DNA of 64,000 nucleotides from Pseudomonas nicosulfuronedens. Its GTDB lineage: Bacteria > Pseudomonadota > Gammaproteobacteria > Pseudomonadales > Pseudomonadaceae. Location: positions 124,001 through 188,000 of the forward strand of contig NZ_SWDV01000012.1 in the NCBI RefSeq assembly GCF_005877905.1. The letters run 5' to 3'. A program made the translations under genes and the position numbers. The notes beneath the pieces are model-generated. The model was not told where the DNA came from. It made no database searches and was given only the letters and a program-made list of their open reading frames with translations. Positions 38,577-48,926 of the stretch are shown here, one piece after another. The stretch's first letter is position 1; the number at the start of each line of letters is the position of its first letter.

Positions 38577-39998
38577 ATGGCGCTTCTCACCTTCATCGGC
38601 GCGATTCAGGAAGTCACCGGTTCCTGCTACCTGCTGGAAACCCGCGACGGCGTCCGCGTACTGCTCGAATGCGGGATGCGCCAGGGGCGCAGCGGCAACA
38701 AGGGCACCCGCGACAACGAGGCGACCAACCGCACACCCTTCCCCTTCGACCCGAAGGAACTCGACGCCGTCGTCCTCTCCCACGCCCACCTCGACCACAG
38801 CGGGTTGTTGCCGCGCCTGGCGAAGGAAGGCTACAAGGGACCGATCTACGCCACCGAATCCTGCTGCGATCTGCTGGAGCTGATGCTGATGGACTCGGCG
38901 CACCTCCAGGAGAAGGACGCCGAGTGGGAGAACAAATGGCGCTCGCGCCTGGGCAAGCCGCCGGTGAAGCCGCTGTACACCGTCGAAGATGCTTCCCGGG
39001 CACTGAACCAGCGCCGCCGCGTCAGCTATGGCAGCACCGTGGACGTGGCGCGCGGCATCCGCGTGACCTTCCACAACGCCGGGCACATCCTCGGCTCGGC
39101 CATCGTCGAACTGGAAATCCATGAGTTCGGCTCGACCCGCCGCCTGGTGTTCTCCGGCGACCTGGGCAGCACCTGCTCACCGCTGATGCGCACGCCGACG
39201 CCGCTGAGCCGCGCCGACGTGGTGTTGCTGGAGTCCACCTACGGCGACCGCGACCACCGCGACGCCAACGAAACCCTGCTGGAGCTCGCCGGCATCCTGC
39301 AGCGCGCGCAGAACGAGGGCGGCAATGTCCTGATCCCGTCGTTCGCCGTGGGCCGCACCCAGGACCTGATCTACTACCTCGGGCGCTTCTACCAGGAGGG
39401 TCGCCTGCCGCAGCAGGTCGTCTACCTCGACAGCCCGATGGCGGCGCGAGCCAACAATATCTACCTGCAGCATATCGGCGAGATCGCCGATGTCGACCGC
39501 GAGTACATGCGTGGCACCGGCACGGCCAAGGTCGGCGAGTGGCTGCCGATCCTGCGCACCACCCAGAGCGCGGATGAATCGATGGCGCTGAACCGCATCA
39601 AGAGCGGCGCCATCATCATCGCCGGCAGCGGCATGTGCACTGGCGGGCGGATCGTCCACCACCTCAAGCACAACCTTTGGCGCGAGGAGTGCCACATCGT
39701 ATTCCCCGGCTTCCAGGCCAAGGGAACGTTGGGCCGCGCCATCGTCGACGGTGCGGAGACGGTGCGTATCCTGCGCCAGCGGATCAGCGTGAAAGCGCAG
39801 ATCCATACCCTCGGCGGGTTCTCCGCTCACGCGGGACAATCACAATTAATTCAGTGGGTTGGCCACTTCGAGAACAAACCCGAGCTATACCTGATACATG
39901 GCGAGCGGGAAAAGATGGATGTACTCAAGGGTGCACTCCAGGATCGCCTGAACTGGACGGCCAACATTCCGGAGCCCGGAGACCGGATCGCCATCTGA
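38577..39998 (+). CDS. Beta-CASP metallo-beta-lactamase-fold protein (RNase-like)
   Basis: A 473-residue member of the MBL/beta-CASP group of RNA-processing nucleases (CPSF/KH-related YsH1-type). The metal motif H69-x-H71-x-D73-H74 (SHAHLDHSG) is intact, the FSGDLGS segment supplies another ligand, and the C-terminal GGFSAHAGQ carries the beta-CASP histidine. The IPSFAVGRTQDL and IAGSGMCTGGRIVHHL segments belong to the beta-CASP cap. RNA substrate is unknown. AAGGAGACGAC precedes the ATG. It is followed by the LOG-family gene after 167 bases. Confidence 0.87.
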   Translation: MALLTFIGAIQEVTGSCYLLETRDGVRVLLECGMRQGRSGNKGTRDNEATNRTPFPFDPKELDAVVLSHAHLDHSGLLPRLAKEGYKGPIYATESCCDLLELMLMDSAHLQEKDAEWENKWRSRLGKPPVKPLYTVEDASRALNQRRRVSYGSTVDVARGIRVTFHNAGHILGSAIVELEIHEFGSTRRLVFSGDLGSTCSPLMRTPTPLSRADVVLLESTYGDRDHRDANETLLELAGILQRAQNEGGNVLIPSFAVGRTQDLIYYLGRFYQEGRLPQQVVYLDSPMAARANNIYLQHIGEIADVDREYMRGTGTAKVGEWLPILRTTQSADESMALNRIKSGAIIIAGSGMCTGGRIVHHLKHNLWREECHIVFPGFQAKGTLGRAIVDGAETVRILRQRISVKAQIHTLGGFSAHAGQSQLIQWVGHFENKPELYLIHGEREKMDVLKGALQDRLNWTANIPEPGDRIAI

Positions 39999-40165
39999 AA
40001 TCGGGGCCTCACCGACTGTCACACCCCGCGTGCCAGACTCGGCAGGCCTCCTGCTGAACCCTGTGCGTGCGGCGAAGCACCATTGCGTCACAGCCAGAGC
40101 CACCGTGCATGGCCGGCGCCGCCCATGGACAGGCGATCAGGGGTTGATGAACAAGGAGTATCAAC

Positions 40166-41239
40166 ATGCCCTATGAGCCCGACGACTACCTCTCCAGACA
40201 CTTCCAGACCAGCGGCACCGACCTTGCGCAGAAAATCGAGGAGCTGGCCGAACTGGCTGCTCCCGGCAACAGCCAGAACCTCCCGCTGTACCGCGAGATG
40301 CTCACCACCGTCGCCCGCATGGCCCAGGCCGACCGCAATCGCTGGGACGCCAAGATCATGCTGCAGACCCTGCGCGAGATGGAGCACGCCTTCAGCACCC
40401 TGGAGCAGTTCAAGCGTCGCCGCAAAGTCACGGTGTTCGGCTCCGCCCGCACGCCGGCCAACCACCCGGTCTACGCGCTGGCCCGCGAGCTGGGAGAAAC
40501 CCTGGCCCGCTACGACCTGATGGTCATCACCGGCGCCGGCGGCGGCATCATGGCCGCGGCCCACGAAGGCGCAGGGCTGGAAAACAGCCTCGGCTTCAAT
40601 ATCACCCTGCCGTTCGAGCAACACGCCAACCGCACCGTGGACGGCACCAGCAACCTGCTGTCCTTCCACTTCTTCTTCCTGCGCAAGCTGTTCTTCGTCA
40701 AGGAAGCCGATGCCCTGGTGCTCTGCCCCGGTGGCTTCGGCACGCTGGACGAAGCGTTGGAAGTGCTGACCCTGATACAGACAGGCAAGAGCCCGCTGGT
40801 CCCGGTGGTCCTGCTCGACCAGCCGGGCGGGCACTATTGGGATCACGCCCTCGAATTCATCAAGGAACAACTGGAAGACAACGGCTACATCCTGCCCAGC
40901 GACATGAACCTGATGACGCTGGTGCATACCGCCGAGGAAGCCGCCGAGGAGATCGCCCAGTTCTACAGCAACTTCCACTCCAGCCGCTGGCTCAAGGATC
41001 GCTTCGTGATTCGCCTGAACCACCCGCTGAGCGTGCGCGCGCTGCAGTTGCTGGAGCGCGAATTCGGCGGCCTGTGCGTCACCGACGGTTTCCACCAGCA
41101 GCCCTACAGCGAATCGGAACTCGACGAACCGGAATTCGCCCACCTGACCCGCCTGGCTTTTGCCTTCAACGGCCGTGATCAGGGGCGCCTGCGGGAACTG
41201 CTGAATTTCATCAACCAGCCGGAGAACTGGGAGCGCTGA
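40166..41239 (+). CDS. LOG-family protein
   Basis: A 357-residue protein of the LOG family, phosphoribohydrolases that cleave nucleoside 5'-monophosphates (cytokinin-type or purine/pyrimidine NMPs). The diagnostic motif PGGFGTLDE lies at 188-196 and GGGIMAA at 125-131; the FGSARTPANHP segment near 91 is also typical. The protein has an extra N-terminal region of about 85 residues and a C-terminal extension past residue 300, longer than the roughly 190-residue classical LOG. The exact nucleotide is unknown. AAGGAG lies upstream of the ATG. A strong shared terminator follows. Confidence 0.87.
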   Translation: MPYEPDDYLSRHFQTSGTDLAQKIEELAELAAPGNSQNLPLYREMLTTVARMAQADRNRWDAKIMLQTLREMEHAFSTLEQFKRRRKVTVFGSARTPANHPVYALARELGETLARYDLMVITGAGGGIMAAAHEGAGLENSLGFNITLPFEQHANRTVDGTSNLLSFHFFFLRKLFFVKEADALVLCPGGFGTLDEALEVLTLIQTGKSPLVPVVLLDQPGGHYWDHALEFIKEQLEDNGYILPSDMNLMTLVHTAEEAAEEIAQFYSNFHSSRWLKDRFVIRLNHPLSVRALQLLEREFGGLCVTDGFHQQPYSESELDEPEFAHLTRLAFAFNGRDQGRLRELLNFINQPENWER

Positions 41240-41270
41240 TTTCCAGAGCTTTTTTCCAGAGCCAGGAAAC

Positions 41271-41300
41271 AAAGAAGGCACCCGGTTGGGTGCCTTCTTT
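41271..41300. terminator. Bidirectional terminator between the LOG gene and recX
   Basis: AAAGAAGGCACCC (41271-41283) and GGGTGCCTTCTTT (41288-41300) form a perfect 13-bp stem with a 4-base loop and T-rich ends on both strands. Confidence 0.92.
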
Positions 41301-41302
41301 GT

Positions 41303-41767
41303 TCAATCATCCGAGCGCCGACCGCTCAGTAGCCGGCTGATGGCTTCCATCGAGTAGCCCCGATAGCTCAAAAACCTGCCCTGCTGGGCTCGCTCGCGGG
41401 CGTCCTGCGGCAGCCGGGCAAACTTGCGGCGCCAGACCTCACGCAGGTTTTCGTTCCAGTCGACATCCGACTCACTCAGCGCACCATCGATTTCGCCACG
41501 GGGCAACCCCCGCTGCGACAGCTCCTCGCGAATCCGTACCGGACCATAACCAGCTCGCGCACGGCTGGCGATGTAGCTTTCCAGGTAGCGGCTTTCGTTG
41601 AGCAGCCCCTCCTCGGCCAGACGGTCGAGGGCGGGGTCGATCAGGTCCTGCGTGGCGCCGCGTTGCCGCAGCTTGCGCGAGAGCTCCGCCCGGCCATGCT
41701 CGCGTCTTGCCAGCAGGTCCATGGCGACCCGTCGTACCGCGACGGGGTTATCAAGCTCGGCGGTCAT
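41303..41767 (-). CDS. recX: Regulatory protein RecX
   Basis: Inhibitor or modulator of RecA filament growth, 154 residues. The RecX three-helix repeats are visible: [20 protein letters not shown] near 12, [31 protein letters not shown] near 48, and a C-terminal segment with [13 protein letters not shown]. Its start is five bases after the recA stop, so it is cotranscribed with recA and rises with the SOS response. Identity is secure. Confidence 0.95.
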   Translation of the reverse strand: MTAELDNPVAVRRVAMDLLARREHGRAELSRKLRQRGATQDLIDPALDRLAEEGLLNESRYLESYIASRARAGYGPVRIREELSQRGLPRGEIDGALSESDVDWNENLREVWRRKFARLPQDARERAQQGRFLSYRGYSMEAISRLLSGRRSDD

Positions 41768-41772
41768 CGCTA

Positions 41773-42828
41773 TCAGTAGTCGGCTTCAGCTTCCGCTTCA
41801 GCTTCCGCCGCGGCGAGCTCGGCCTTGGTCGGCGGCGTCTGGTTGGTCAGCAGTTGCTCGCGGATAGCCTTGTCGAGGGTGTTGCAGATCTCGGTGTTGT
41901 CTTCCAGGAACTTGGCGGCGTTCGCCTTGCCCTGGCCGATCTTGCTGCCCTGGTAGCTGTACCAGGCGCCGGACTTCTCGATCAGGCCCAGCTGTACGCC
42001 CAGGTCGATGATCTCGCCAGTGCGGTAGATGCCGCGGCCGTACATGATCTGGAATTCGGCCTGGCGGAACGGCGGAGCGACCTTGTTCTTCACGACCTTG
42101 ACGCGGGTTTCGCTACCGACCACCTCGTCGCCTTCCTTCACCGCGCCGGTGCGGCGGATGTCAAGACGGACAGAGGAATAGAACTTCAGCGCGTTACCAC
42201 CGGTGGTGGTTTCCGGGTTGCCGAACATCACGCCGATCTTCATACGGATCTGGTTGATGAAGATGACCAGGCAGTTGGCGTTCTTGATGTTGCCGGTGAT
42301 CTTGCGCAGCGCCTGGGACATCAGACGGGCCTGCAGGCCGACGTGCTGATCGCCCATCTCGCCTTCGATTTCGGCCTTGGGCACCAGGGCTGCCACGGAG
42401 TCGACGATGATCACGTCAACGGCATTGGAGCGCACCAGCATGTCGGTGATTTCCAGGGCCTGTTCGCCGGTGTCCGGCTGGGAAACCAGCAGGTCGTCCA
42501 CGTTGACGCCCAGCTTGCCGGCATAATCCGGGTCCAGGGCGTGTTCGGCGTCGACGAAGGCGCAGGTGGCGCCGATTTTCTGCGCCTGGGCGATGACCGA
42601 CAGGGTCAGCGTGGTCTTGCCCGAGGACTCAGGGCCATAGATCTCGACAATACGGCCACGCGGCAGGCCGCCGATGCCCAGTGCGATGTCCAGACCCAGC
42701 GAGCCGGTGGAGATGGCGGGGATTGCCTGGCGCTCATGGTCGCCCATGCGCATGACCGCGCCTTTGCCGAATTGGCGTTCGATCTGTCCCAGGGCCGCGG
42801 CCAGGGCGCGCTTCTTGTTGTCGTCCAT
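41773..42828 (-). CDS. recA: Recombinase RecA
   Basis: DNA-strand-exchange protein and coprotease that triggers SOS by cleaving LexA. The 351 residues carry the Walker A motif GPESSGKT at 65-72, the Walker B segment [17 protein letters not shown] near 140 and the loop [12 protein letters not shown] near 195; the acidic C-terminal tail [11 protein letters not shown] is typical. I chose the ATG giving [13 protein letters not shown], with GAGGACTTCA upstream. The LexA box 43 bases upstream fits SOS induction. Confidence 0.98.
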   Translation of the reverse strand: MDDNKKRALAAALGQIERQFGKGAVMRMGDHERQAIPAISTGSLGLDIALGIGGLPRGRIVEIYGPESSGKTTLTLSVIAQAQKIGATCAFVDAEHALDPDYAGKLGVNVDDLLVSQPDTGEQALEITDMLVRSNAVDVIIVDSVAALVPKAEIEGEMGDQHVGLQARLMSQALRKITGNIKNANCLVIFINQIRMKIGVMFGNPETTTGGNALKFYSSVRLDIRRTGAVKEGDEVVGSETRVKVVKNKVAPPFRQAEFQIMYGRGIYRTGEIIDLGVQLGLIEKSGAWYSYQGSKIGQGKANAAKFLEDNTEICNTLDKAIREQLLTNQTPPTKAELAAAEAEAEAEADY

Positions 42829-42870
42829 TGAAGTCCTCGCGAAGTCAGGCGGCCGGGCGGCCACGAACAA

Positions 42871-42886
42871 CTGTATAAGTAGACAG
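42871..42886 (-). promoter_or_regulatory. LexA (SOS) box of recA
   Basis: CTGTATAAGTAGACAG fits the CTGT-N8-ACAG pattern of gammaproteobacterial LexA sites, 43 bases before the recA start. The right half is less perfect than the left. Confidence 0.8.
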
Positions 42887-42913
42887 TATTATTCCACAGG
42901 GCAAGCCGCTCGC

Positions 42914-43426
42914 CTACCCCTGAATCGGATTTTCCCCGTCCGCCAGTCGCAACAGCCCTTCCAGAGCGGTCGCCACGGTCTGCCGGCGTACAGCTTCCCG
43001 ATCACCGGCATACAGACGGCGTTCGCTGAACACCTGATCGCCCTTCCTCCAGGCCAGCCAGACAGTGCCTACTGGCTTCTCGGCAGAACCGCCATCCGGC
43101 CCGGCGATTCCGCTCACCGCCACGGCAATATCCGACCCACTACGCGGCAAGGCACCGGCGACCATGGCCTCGACCACTTCCCGGCTCACCGCACCGACTT
43201 GCGTGAACAACTCGGCTGGCACATCCAGCTGACGGGTCTTCTGGTTGTTGGAATAAGTGACGTAGCCCGCCTCGAACCAGGCGGAGCTGCCGGGGATACG
43301 CGTGATCGCTTCAGCAATGCCACCACCGGTGCAGGATTCAGCTGTGGTAACGCGCAGTTGGTTGGTGGCGAGACGCGCGCCAACTCGGGCCGAGAGTTCG
43401 GTAATAAAGGAATCGGTGACGGGCAC
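42914..43426 (-). CDS. cinA: CinA-family nicotinamide-nucleotide amidohydrolase (PncC)
   Basis: Deamidates nicotinamide mononucleotide to nicotinate mononucleotide in NAD salvage. The 170-residue protein is the stand-alone C-terminal domain of CinA: the active-site region TTAESCTGG is near residues 27-35 with the nucleophile Ser31, and VSGIAGPDGG near 105. The N-terminal MoaB-like half of longer CinA proteins is missing, as in most proteobacteria. GTG start with GGAG upstream. It lies between recA and mutS as usual in Pseudomonas. Confidence 0.93.
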   Translation of the reverse strand: MPVTDSFITELSARVGARLATNQLRVTTAESCTGGGIAEAITRIPGSSAWFEAGYVTYSNNQKTRQLDVPAELFTQVGAVSREVVEAMVAGALPRSGSDIAVAVSGIAGPDGGSAEKPVGTVWLAWRKGDQVFSERRLYAGDREAVRRQTVATALEGLLRLADGENPIQG

Positions 43427-43508
43427 AGTGCGCTCCGGGGTTAAAGAAGGCCAGGCGGATACCGTACACTAGGCGCTTTTGCATGTTGAAGCCGGACAGC
43501 CAGAAGCC

Positions 43509-46082
43509 ATGAGTCAGAGCGATCTCTCCGCCCACACACCGATGATGCAGCAATACTGGCGACTGAAGAACCAGCACCCGGACCAGCTGATGTTCTACCG
43601 CATGGGCGACTTCTACGAGCTGTTCTACGAGGACGCCAAGAAGGCCGCCAAGCTGCTGGACATCACACTGACCGCTCGGGGCCAGTCCGCCGGCAACTCC
43701 ATCCCCATGGCCGGCATTCCCTTCCACTCCGCCGAAGGCTACCTGGCCAAGCTGGTGAAGCTCGGCGAATCGGTGGTGATCTGCGAACAGATCGGCGACC
43801 CGGCTACCAGCAAGGGCCCGGTGGAACGCCAGGTCGTGCGCATCCTTACTCCCGGCACCGTCAGCGACGAAGCGCTGCTCGACGAGCGTCGCGACAACCT
43901 GATCGCCGCCGTACTGGGCGACGAACGCCTTTTCGGTCTGGCCGTGCTGGATATCACCAGTGGTCGCTTCAACGTCCAGGAAATAAAAGGCTGGGAAACC
44001 CTGCTGGCCGAACTGGAGCGCCTGAATCCCGCCGAGCTGCTGATCCCCGACGACTGGCCCCAGGGCCTGCCGGCGGAGAAACGCCGTGGCGCGCACCGCC
44101 GTGCGCCCTGGGACTTCGATCGCGACTCGGCAAAAAAGGGACTGTGCCAGCAGTTCGGCGTGCAGGATCTCAAGGGCTTCGGCTGCCAGGAACTGACCCT
44201 GGCCATTGGCGCCGCGGGCTGCCTGCTGACCTATGCCAAGGAAACCCAGCGCACTGCCTTGCCGCACCTGCGCAGCCTGCGTCACGAGCGTATCGACGAC
44301 ACCGTGATCCTCGATGGTGCCAGCCGTCGCAACCTGGAGCTGGACACCAACCTCGCCGGTGGCCGCGACAACACGCTGCAGTCGGTAGTCGACCGTTGCC
44401 AGACCGCCATGGGCAGCCGCCTGCTGACCCGCTGGCTGAACCGCCCGCTACGTGACCGCGCTGTACTCGAAGCCCGCCAGGACTCCATCGCATGCCTGCT
44501 GGAGCGCTATCGCTTCGAAACTCTTCAGCCGCAGCTGAAGGAAATTGGTGACGTCGAACGAATCCTTGCCCGAATCGGCCTGCGCAATGCCCGCCCGCGC
44601 GACCTCGCCCGCCTGCGCGATGCTCTTGCCGCCCTGCCGGAACTGCAGAATGGCATGACCGAGCTGGAGGCCCCGCACCTGGGCGAACTGGCCACCAGCA
44701 TCCGCACCTACCCGGAACTGGCTGACCTGCTGGCACGCGCCGTGATCGAGAATCCGCCCGCAGTGATCCGCGATGGCGGCGTCATTGCCCGTGGCTACGA
44801 CGCCGAGCTGGACGAACTGCAGATGCTCAGCGAGAACGCCGGCCAGTACCTGATGGACCTGGAGACTCGCGAAAAGGCCCGCACCGGCCTGCCGAACCTG
44901 AAGGTCGGCTACAACCGCATCCATGGCTACTACATCGAGTTGCCGCGCGTGCAGGCTGAACAGGCTCCAGCCGATTACATTCGCCGCCAGACCCTGAAGG
45001 GCGCCGAACGCTTCATCACGCCGGAACTGAAGGCCTTCGAAGACAAGGCGTTGTCGGCCCAGAGCCGGGCCCTGGCCCGTGAGAAGCAGCTGTACGAAGA
45101 GCTGCTGGAGCTGCTGATCGGCCAATTGGCGCCGCTGCAGGACACCGCAGCCGCCCTGGCCGAGCTGGACGTGCTGTCCAACCTCGCTGAGCGCGCGCTG
45201 AACCTCGACCTGAACCGCCCGCGCTTCGTCGAAGAGTCGGGCATTCTTATCGAGCAAGGCCGCCATCCGGTAGTCGAGCAGGTACTGGATACGCCATTCG
45301 TCGCCAACGACCTGAACCTCGACGAAGACACCCGCATGCTGGTGATTACCGGCCCTAACATGGGCGGTAAATCGACCTATATGCGGCAAACGGCACTGAT
45401 CGTGCTACTTGCGCACATCGGCAGTTTCGTCCCGGCCGCGCGCTGTGAACTGTCGCTGGTGGATCGCATCTTCACCCGGATCGGCTCCTCCGACGACCTC
45501 GCCGGCGGCCGCTCCACCTTCATGGTGGAGATGAGCGAAACCGCGAATATCCTGCACAACGCCAGCGACCGCAGCCTGGTGCTGATGGACGAAGTGGGAC
45601 GCGGCACCAGCACCTTCGACGGTCTGTCTCTGGCCTGGTCCGCAGCCGAACACCTGGCCAAACTGCGTGCCTTTACCCTGTTCGCGACTCACTATTTCGA
45701 GCTGACCGTGCTGCCCGAAAGCGAGCCGGCGGTATCCAACGTCCACCTGAACGCCACCGAACACAACGAGCGCATCGTGTTCCTGCACCACGTACTCCCC
45801 GGCCCGGCCAGCCAGAGTTATGGCTTGGCGGTCGCACAATTGGCGGGGGTACCAGGTGCGGTCATTCAGCGCGCCCGCGAGCATCTGTCGCGCCTGGAAA
45901 CCACCAGTCTGCCCCACGAAGCACCGCGCTCGACCGACCCGAAAAGCCCGGCGCCACTGCAAAGCGACCTGTTCGCCAGCCTGCCGCACCCGATCGTCGA
46001 AGAGCTGATGCGTGTCAGCCCCGACGACCTGACTCCGCGTCAAGCTCTCGAATTGTTATATGCATGGAAGATGCGGGTCTGA
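43509..46082 (+). CDS. mutS: DNA mismatch repair protein MutS
   Basis: Recognises mismatches and small loops and recruits MutL. The 857 residues have all domains: mismatch-binding F35-Y-E37 in [10 protein letters not shown], connector, core, clamp, and the ATPase with P-loop GPNMGGKST near 615 followed by the Walker B DEVGRGTS and the C-terminal dimerising helices. I chose [11 protein letters not shown] as start; ten in-frame codons precede it without a better ribosome site, and the site used is weak. The gene ends 65 bases before fdxA, and the two are probably separate transcripts. Confidence 0.97.
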   Translation: MSQSDLSAHTPMMQQYWRLKNQHPDQLMFYRMGDFYELFYEDAKKAAKLLDITLTARGQSAGNSIPMAGIPFHSAEGYLAKLVKLGESVVICEQIGDPATSKGPVERQVVRILTPGTVSDEALLDERRDNLIAAVLGDERLFGLAVLDITSGRFNVQEIKGWETLLAELERLNPAELLIPDDWPQGLPAEKRRGAHRRAPWDFDRDSAKKGLCQQFGVQDLKGFGCQELTLAIGAAGCLLTYAKETQRTALPHLRSLRHERIDDTVILDGASRRNLELDTNLAGGRDNTLQSVVDRCQTAMGSRLLTRWLNRPLRDRAVLEARQDSIACLLERYRFETLQPQLKEIGDVERILARIGLRNARPRDLARLRDALAALPELQNGMTELEAPHLGELATSIRTYPELADLLARAVIENPPAVIRDGGVIARGYDAELDELQMLSENAGQYLMDLETREKARTGLPNLKVGYNRIHGYYIELPRVQAEQAPADYIRRQTLKGAERFITPELKAFEDKALSAQSRALAREKQLYEELLELLIGQLAPLQDTAAALAELDVLSNLAERALNLDLNRPRFVEESGILIEQGRHPVVEQVLDTPFVANDLNLDEDTRMLVITGPNMGGKSTYMRQTALIVLLAHIGSFVPAARCELSLVDRIFTRIGSSDDLAGGRSTFMVEMSETANILHNASDRSLVLMDEVGRGTSTFDGLSLAWSAAEHLAKLRAFTLFATHYFELTVLPESEPAVSNVHLNATEHNERIVFLHHVLPGPASQSYGLAVAQLAGVPGAVIQRAREHLSRLETTSLPHEAPRSTDPKSPAPLQSDLFASLPHPIVEELMRVSPDDLTPRQALELLYAWKMRV

Positions 46083-46147
46083 CGGACCGCTGGACAAGCT
46101 GCTAGAATCGCGCGCGCTTAGCCGCCCGCCTGAGGAGAAAATTAGAA

Positions 46148-46471
46148 ATGACCTTCGTCGTCACCGACAACTGCATCAAGTGCAAATACACCGACTGCGT
46201 GGAAGTATGCCCGGTGGACTGCTTCTACGAAGGCCCGAACTTCCTGGTCATCCACCCGGATGAGTGCATCGACTGCGCCCTGTGCGAACCGGAGTGCCCG
46301 GCACAGGCGATCTTCTCCGAGGACGAGGTCCCGGATGGCATGCAGGAGTTCATCGAGCTGAACAAGGATCTGGCCGATGTATGGCCGAACATCACCGAGA
46401 AGAAGGACTCCCTGCCGGACGCCGAAGAGTGGGACGGCAAGCCGAACAAGATGCAGTACCTGGAGCGCTGA
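46148..46471 (+). CDS. fdxA: Seven-iron ferredoxin
   Basis: A 107-residue ferredoxin of the Azotobacter FdI type with one [3Fe-4S] and one [4Fe-4S] cluster. Cysteines C9, C17 and C50 should bind the [3Fe-4S] cluster, and C21, C40, C43 and C46 the [4Fe-4S] cluster; C12 and C25 are extra, as in FdI. Long acidic C-terminal half. A promoter-like TAGAAT lies about 45 bases before the start. GAGGAG precedes the ATG. It lies next to rsmZ and rpoS as in P. aeruginosa. A terminator follows. Confidence 0.95.
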   Translation: MTFVVTDNCIKCKYTDCVEVCPVDCFYEGPNFLVIHPDECIDCALCEPECPAQAIFSEDEVPDGMQEFIELNKDLADVWPNITEKKDSLPDAEEWDGKPNKMQYLER

Positions 46472-46494
46472 TCTTCAGCACCTCCAGAAATAGA

Positions 46495-46519
46495 AAAGGC
46501 CCGCCTAGTGCGGGCCTTT
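46495..46519 (+). terminator. Terminator of fdxA
   Basis: AAAGGCCCGC (46495-46504) pairs with GCGGGCCTTT (46510-46519) with a 5-base loop, 24 bases after the fdxA stop. Confidence 0.85.
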
Positions 46520-46549
46520 CTGCATCTGGGGCTTCACTTTTTCGCGGGC

Positions 46550-46668
46550 AAAAAAAGGGGCGGGATAACCCGCCCACTCTTTCTTCCCTTCTTCATCATC
46601 CTGATGAACCGCATCCTGCGGGGGTTCCTGACCGACATCCTTACCGGCCTGCGCCTTTCCGTGTACGC
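46550..46668 (-). ncRNA. rsmZ: RsmZ small regulatory RNA
   Basis: Small RNA of about 119 bases that sequesters RsmA/CsrA and thereby relieves repression of secondary-metabolism and biofilm mRNAs. Six GGA motifs are visible on the minus strand. Three sit in clear hairpin loops: CATC-AGGAT-GATG (46594-46606), CCGC-AGGAT-GCGG (46609-46621) and GGT-CAGGA-ACC (46623-46633); the others are in ACGGAAA, AAGGATG and AGGGAAG. It ends in a terminator, GGGCGGG/CCCGCCC (46558-46564 and 46569-46575) with a 7-T run. The location between fdxA and rpoS is that of rsmZ in P. aeruginosa. Length is set by the inferred start and T-run; it has no open frame of its own. Confidence 0.9.
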
Positions 46669-46675
46669 AGGAGTG

Positions 46676-46704
46676 ATAGTACCCGTCTGGCGGAACGCGG
46701 CAAC
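46676..46704 (-). promoter_or_regulatory. Core promoter of rsmZ
   Basis: Minus-strand TACTAT (46676-46681) is a good -10, with TTGCCG (46698-46703) 16 bases upstream as a -35. The predicted start is seven to eight bases downstream, near 46668. Confidence 0.6.
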
Positions 46705-46740
46705 TGGGACACTTCCGCGCAGCTACCACTTATGTCGCCC

Positions 46741-46790
46741 CTCATTGAAATAAAATACTTACAAAACAATAAGATACAAAAATTCGACGT
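46741..46790. promoter_or_regulatory. AT-rich stretch between the GacA box and rsmZ
   Basis: About 50 bases that are mostly A and T, unlike the GC-rich surroundings. In P. aeruginosa the rsmZ promoter region of this kind is bound by the H-NS-like proteins MvaT and MvaU. I infer the same role here. Confidence 0.6.
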
Positions 46791-46830
46791 CAGAGCTGGC
46801 GACACTTCAAGCTGAACGCTCACACACTGT

Positions 46831-46848
46831 GTAAGCGAATGCTTACAT
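46831..46848. promoter_or_regulatory. GacA binding site (upstream activating sequence) of rsmZ
   Basis: TGTAAGCGAATGCTTACA is an exact match to the TGTAAG-N6-CTTACA box of the response regulator GacA that switches on rsmY/rsmZ. It is about 163 bases from the inferred rsmZ start, a long distance that fits P. aeruginosa-type rsmZ promoters. Confidence 0.93.
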
Positions 46849-46862
46849 CGCGACGCATAAAA

Positions 46863-46884
46863 AAGCCCGGAATCATCCGGGCTT
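46863..46884 (-). terminator. Terminator of rpoS
   Basis: AAGCCCGG (46863-46870) pairs with CCGGGCTT (46877-46884) around a 6-base loop; the minus strand continues into six T's. It lies between the rpoS stop and the GacA box. Confidence 0.85.
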
Positions 46885-46904
46885 CTTCGTTGTCGACCTG
46901 AACA

Positions 46905-47909
<1,005 letters not shown>

Positions 47910-48004
47910 GTCGTTATCCCTTGCTGAGTTCGACAACAAGCCCAGGTGCGTCCTTATCCTTAGGACACCTAGGCCCGCTCACCCACGCAGGGGAACAGCA
48001 AGCG

Positions 48005-48853
48005 TCAACGACTTGGCAGGTATTGCAGCGGATCTACAGGTTTACCCTGGCGGCGAATCTCGAAGTGCAGCTTCACCCGGTCGGTCCCTGTGGAGCCCAT
48101 CTCGGCAATGTTCTGCCCGACTTTGACCTGTTGCCCTTCCCGCACCAGCAACCTGCGGTTGTGACCGTAGGCGCTTACGTAGGTATCGCTGTGCTTGATG
48201 ATCACGAGTTCGCCGTAGCCCCGCAAACCACTACCGGCGTACACCACCGTGCCATTAGACGCAGCCAGGACAGGCTGGCCCAATTGCCCGCCTATATCAA
48301 TCCCTTTATTCAAACTGCCGTTTGATGCAAAACGCCCAATAAGAGTGCCATTGGTCGGCCATATCCACCCCCCCGGAGCGCTCCCTGCGACCGCCGGAGT
48401 TCCGCCGCTGGCGGGCGTCTGCGCGGGAGTGGTGACGGCAGGAGTGGTCGGTTTGCTGGCGGTTGCCGGGGTTGATGTCGGTTTGTTGACAACTACCGGC
48501 GCGACAGGCGTTGTGTTTTTTGCGACAGACGGCGCTATCGACGAGCCACCATCGAAGCGGATGGCCTGCCCCGGGCGAATGGTGTACGGCGCGGAGATGT
48601 TGTTGCGCGCGGCCAGGGCTTTCCAGTCCCAGCCATAGCGGAAGGCGATGGAATACAGCGTGTCACCGGGACGCACCACGTACTGGCCGCTGGTGACAGT
48701 CGGCTTCTGCTGCGCGTTGCGGTCCACCACGGTCGTGGTGCTGCGCGAAGTCGAAGAACAGGCCGCCAGCAGAGAGCAGACGGCAATGGCCACCACAGCG
48801 TGGCCCAGGCCCTTGATCCAGTTCCGTTGACACAGGGTCGCTGTCAAGCTCAC
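48005..48853 (-). CDS. nlpD: Lipoprotein NlpD (LysM, LytM)
   Basis: Outer-membrane-anchored lipoprotein that activates the amidase AmiC during cell separation. A signal peptide with lipobox LLAAC puts the lipidated cysteine at residue 32. A LysM peptidoglycan-binding domain follows (about 58-99, YVVRPGDTLYSIAFRYG), then a Thr/Pro/Ala-rich linker, then a LytM/M23 domain (about 165-282). The first metal-binding His of M23 enzymes is replaced (NKGIDIGG), so the domain is likely inactive as an enzyme. GTG start. Inner promoters for rpoS are expected inside it. Confidence 0.93.
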   Translation of the reverse strand: MSLTATLCQRNWIKGLGHAVVAIAVCSLLAACSSTSRSTTTVVDRNAQQKPTVTSGQYVVRPGDTLYSIAFRYGWDWKALAARNNISAPYTIRPGQAIRFDGGSSIAPSVAKNTTPVAPVVVNKPTSTPATASKPTTPAVTTPAQTPASGGTPAVAGSAPGGWIWPTNGTLIGRFASNGSLNKGIDIGGQLGQPVLAASNGTVVYAGSGLRGYGELVIIKHSDTYVSAYGHNRRLLVREGQQVKVGQNIAEMGSTGTDRVKLHFEIRRQGKPVDPLQYLPSR

Positions 48854-48926
48854 CCATCCCCCTTATCCATGAATTGACGTCCAGCCTCACTGGCCGGCTG
48901 TTACCGCAGCCTTGAACGGCTTGCTC

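Noticed and set aside
46505-46729. 74-codon open frame across the fdxA-rpoS gap
   Set aside because: It covers rsmZ, and the RNA hairpins, GGA motifs and terminator explain the sequence better than a protein.
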